Source: Candidatus Bipolaricaulota bacterium
GTDB lineage: Bacteria > Bipolaricaulota > Bipolaricaulia > Bipolaricaulales > Bipolaricaulaceae
NCBI GenBank assembly: GCA_021159405.1
Contig: JAGGRX010000106.1
Location: 1 to 24,995, forward strand
Reading direction: 5' to 3'
Length of the DNA: 24,995 nucleotides
The notes under the pieces were generated by a model. It searched no databases, was not told the origin of the DNA, and worked only from the letters and a program-made list of their open reading frames with translations. The translations under genes and the position numbers were made by a program. This document shows positions 23,160 to 24,995 of this stretch, one piece after another. Every line of letters begins with the position of its first letter. The stretch's first letter is position 1.

Positions 23160-24332
23160 ATGGGCCGGTTTGATGTGGTGGTGGTTGGTGGGGGGCCGGC
23201 AGGGGCCCTGGCGGCAGCGACCGCGGCCCGGGCCGGGGCGAAGGTGCTGCTCCTTGAGCGGACCACCAGGGCTCCGGCCCGTTGTACCGGCCTGATCAGC
23301 CCGCAAGCGGTGGAGCTCCTTTCCATCCCCCCCTCCCTGATCCGGGAAAAGATCCGTGCCGCCCGGGTTCACTCCCCCGGCGGCCGAGTGCTTGAGTTTT
23401 CCTCCCCAAAAACGAAGGCCTACGTCATCGACAGGGCCGGGCTGGATCGCCTGCTCCTTGCCCGGGCCGGGGAAACCGGGGTGGAAGTGCGAAGCGGGGT
23501 GGCCGCCACCGGCTATGCCGAGGGGCTGGTCCATACTACCTCCGGAAAGGTGGGCTGTGACGTTCTAATTGGGGCGGATGGGCCGGTGAGCTCGGTGGCC
23601 CGCTGGGCGGGCCTTTCCCGGCCCAAGGAGCTTTTGGTGGGGCTCCAGGCCATCGTGCGCGCCGAGCCCCCCAGGGAGCAGGTGGAGGTGTTTTTGGGAA
23701 GGCAACTGGCCCCGGGGTTCTTCGCCTGGGCGGTCCCGGCCGGTGATGGCGAACTGAGGGTGGGCCTGGCTACCGACCATGGAAAAGCTGCAGGTGAGCT
23801 TTTGGACCGCCTGCTGGCAACCCGGTTCCCCCAGGCAGAGGTGGTGGCCAAAGTGGCGGGGCTCATCCCCATCGGACCCCCACCGAGCACGACCGCAGGG
23901 CGTGTGCTGCTCGTGGGGGACGCCGCCGGGCAGGTGAAGCCCATCTCGGGGGGAGGGCTCTATTTTGGGGCCGTATGCGCTCAGCTGGCAGGCCGGCTCG
24001 CCGCCCAAGGCCCCTCAGCCCTGCAAAGGTATGAGAAAAGCTGGCGGAATGCAATCGGCAAGGAGCTCTCCTTTGGCCTGCGCGCCCGCCGCGTCCTAAA
24101 GAACCTATCCGACGAGGACATAGACCGGGCGTTCTCCGTCCTGAACGACGGAAAACTTCTCGAGTTCATCGCCGAGCAGGCCGACATCGACCGCCACTCG
24201 GCCTTGTTGAGAAAGGTTTTGGGGAAACCCGCCCTTTGGGGGAGGCTCCTTCAGCTGGTGCAGGCCCTGGGAGGCTGGAGGCGGGTGAGGAAACTCCTCT
24301 CCGGCTTGCCTCAGGACAAGGGCACATCCTAA
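23160..24332 (+). CDS. FAD-dependent oxidoreductase, geranylgeranyl reductase family
   Basis: The protein (390 residues from ATG 23160) is a Rossmann flavoprotein: FDVVVVGGGPAG at the N terminus, Glu in LLLER, the ARCTGLIS cysteine segment, LIGADG, a PGFFAWAVP loop that matches the family's P-x-x-Y/F-x-W-x-x-P pattern, and VGDAAGQVKPISGGG. Relatives reduce double bonds of geranylgeranyl or other polyprenyl chains. The chain reduced here is unknown; a quinone tail or a polyprenyl carrier lipid is plausible given the glycan genes around it. TTG 23145 would overlap the MNT gene; ATG 23160 fits the fold better, though its ribosome-binding site is poor. Confidence 0.85.
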   Translation: MGRFDVVVVGGGPAGALAAATAARAGAKVLLLERTTRAPARCTGLISPQAVELLSIPPSLIREKIRAARVHSPGGRVLEFSSPKTKAYVIDRAGLDRLLLARAGETGVEVRSGVAATGYAEGLVHTTSGKVGCDVLIGADGPVSSVARWAGLSRPKELLVGLQAIVRAEPPREQVEVFLGRQLAPGFFAWAVPAGDGELRVGLATDHGKAAGELLDRLLATRFPQAEVVAKVAGLIPIGPPPSTTAGRVLLVGDAAGQVKPISGGGLYFGAVCAQLAGRLAAQGPSALQRYEKSWRNAIGKELSFGLRARRVLKNLSDEDIDRAFSVLNDGKLLEFIAEQADIDRHSALLRKVLGKPALWGRLLQLVQALGGWRRVRKLLSGLPQDKGTS

Positions 24333-24341
24333 ACTTCGCTT

Positions 24342-24995
24342 ATGGCCAAGAAGAGAAAAGGTCGATCCCAGGGCAAGGTCGCTTCTCGGCGCCTTAGGCG
24401 GGCTCGACTCATAGCCCTGAGCTTTTTCGTCTTCTCCATGCCCCTTTTCTTCCTTCCAGGGAACACCGAGTACGGGTACACAAAGTCCATTTACACCCTG
24501 ACCTTCGTCTCCCTGCTCCTCATCCTGTGGGGGATCGAGGGGCTCCTTGAGCGGAAGTGGGAGCTGGAGGTCACCGGTCTTTGGCCCGTGCTCCTCGGGC
24601 TCCTGGTGGCGTCCCTAGTTTCCCTGGCTGGAGGGACGCCGGCCTGCGTGGTGCTTCAGTCGGCGACCCTCGTTTTGTACTTTGGCTTCCTTTACCTCCT
24701 CATCGCAAATACCGCCCAGGAGGACCACGAGGTGACCTTGATCCTTTCTGCTCTTCTTTCCTCCGGTTTTCTAGCTGGACTTTACGGGCTTTTACAGTAT
24801 CTGGGGGTGATGCGGGGAGGGCCGGGGACGGGCCTTAGTGCCCTCATCTCCACCATGGGGAACCGGAACTATCTGGGGGGTTTTCTCTCCTACCTCCTCT
24901 TCCCGGCGGGGATCCTGCTTTTCAGGCTCAGGCGGCCCTGGGCCAGGGCTTTGGCCTTGGGGGGGTTGGGGTTCGTGCTGGCCATGACCCTGTTC
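24342..24995 (+). CDS. O-antigen ligase/polymerase-like membrane protein, 3'-truncated by the window edge
   Basis: An open frame runs from ATG 24342 to the end of the window without a stop (218 codons). The N terminus is very basic (MAKKRKGRSQGKVASRRLRR), then several hydrophobic segments follow: about 24-39, 49-65, 82-96, 105-122 and 133-150. ISTMGNRNYLGGFL is the typical motif of the O-antigen ligase/Wzy-like family, just before further membrane helices. Such proteins join or polymerise surface glycans on the periplasmic side. There is an in-frame TAA just upstream, so this ATG is the first possible start; no clear ribosome-binding site is seen. It is nine bases behind the flavoprotein gene. 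Confidence 0.75.
   Translation, partial: MAKKRKGRSQGKVASRRLRRARLIALSFFVFSMPLFFLPGNTEYGYTKSIYTLTFVSLLLILWGIEGLLERKWELEVTGLWPVLLGLLVASLVSLAGGTPACVVLQSATLVLYFGFLYLLIANTAQEDHEVTLILSALLSSGFLAGLYGLLQYLGVMRGGPGTGLSALISTMGNRNYLGGFLSYLLFPAGILLFRLRRPWARALALGGLGFVLAMTLF

Noticed and set aside
1..24995. tRNA, rRNA, CRISPR arrays, insertion sequences or phage genes
   Set aside because: I found no tandem spacer-repeat pattern, transposase or integrase motif, or structural RNA signature in reading both strands by eye; a covariance-model scan could still reveal a small RNA.

Overview
The window is a gene-dense, GC-rich bacterial chromosome segment with almost no intergenic space. The longest gene-free stretch is about 130 bases. 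GTG and TTG starts are frequent, and neighbouring genes often overlap by a few bases. LptB and an LptC-like protein indicate a diderm, LPS-exporting bacterium; SecA, SecG and the hrcA-grpE-dnaK-dnaJ cluster are ordinary bacterial housekeeping. I see no tRNA, rRNA, insertion sequence, phage gene or CRISPR array. The phylum cannot be fixed from sequence alone. A deep-branching, possibly thermophilic diderm lineage (for example Bipolaricaulota/Acetothermia-like) is only a guess.

Layout: (1) 1-3790, plus strand: aconitase (5' end outside the window), NADP-type isocitrate dehydrogenase and an isocitrate lyase/PEP mutase family lyase, which together form an isocitrate branch-point operon. (2) 3911-6176, plus: an exported DUF1573 protein with two degenerate rhodanese domains, then a thioredoxin-CcdA membrane fusion, probably an envelope thiol relay. 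(3) 9064-6173, minus: pyrG, an lptC-like gene and lptB, translationally coupled. (4) 9147-12001, plus: secG, two oligopeptide ABC transporter ATPases and rdgB, driven by a consensus promoter in front of secG. (5) 16532-12009, minus: hrcA-grpE-dnaK-dnaJ behind a strong promoter and a CIRCE operator. (6) 20249-16652, minus: a ubiquitin-like/Mut7-C RNase protein, then secA with its own promoter. (7) 20380-24995, plus: a fusion of mannose-1-phosphate guanylyltransferase with an SIS-type phosphoglucose/phosphomannose isomerase, a HEPN/MNT toxin-antitoxin-like pair, a geranylgeranyl-reductase-family flavoprotein and the start of an O-antigen-ligase-like membrane protein. This last block looks like envelope glycan and lipid metabolism.

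Points that stand out: the GMP-PGI/PMI fusion and its leader, which carries a 15-codon upstream ORF, a 10-bp-arm palindrome and a duplicated copy of the start region; the hrcA control region, where the ribosome-binding site lies inside the CIRCE element and is also one arm of a long inverted repeat spanning the promoter; probable leaderless transcripts for secA and the Mut7-C gene, each with a -10 box exactly 8 bases before the start codon; and the DUF1573-rhodanese-rhodanese / thioredoxin-CcdA pair, in which neither rhodanese has the normal catalytic cysteine loop.
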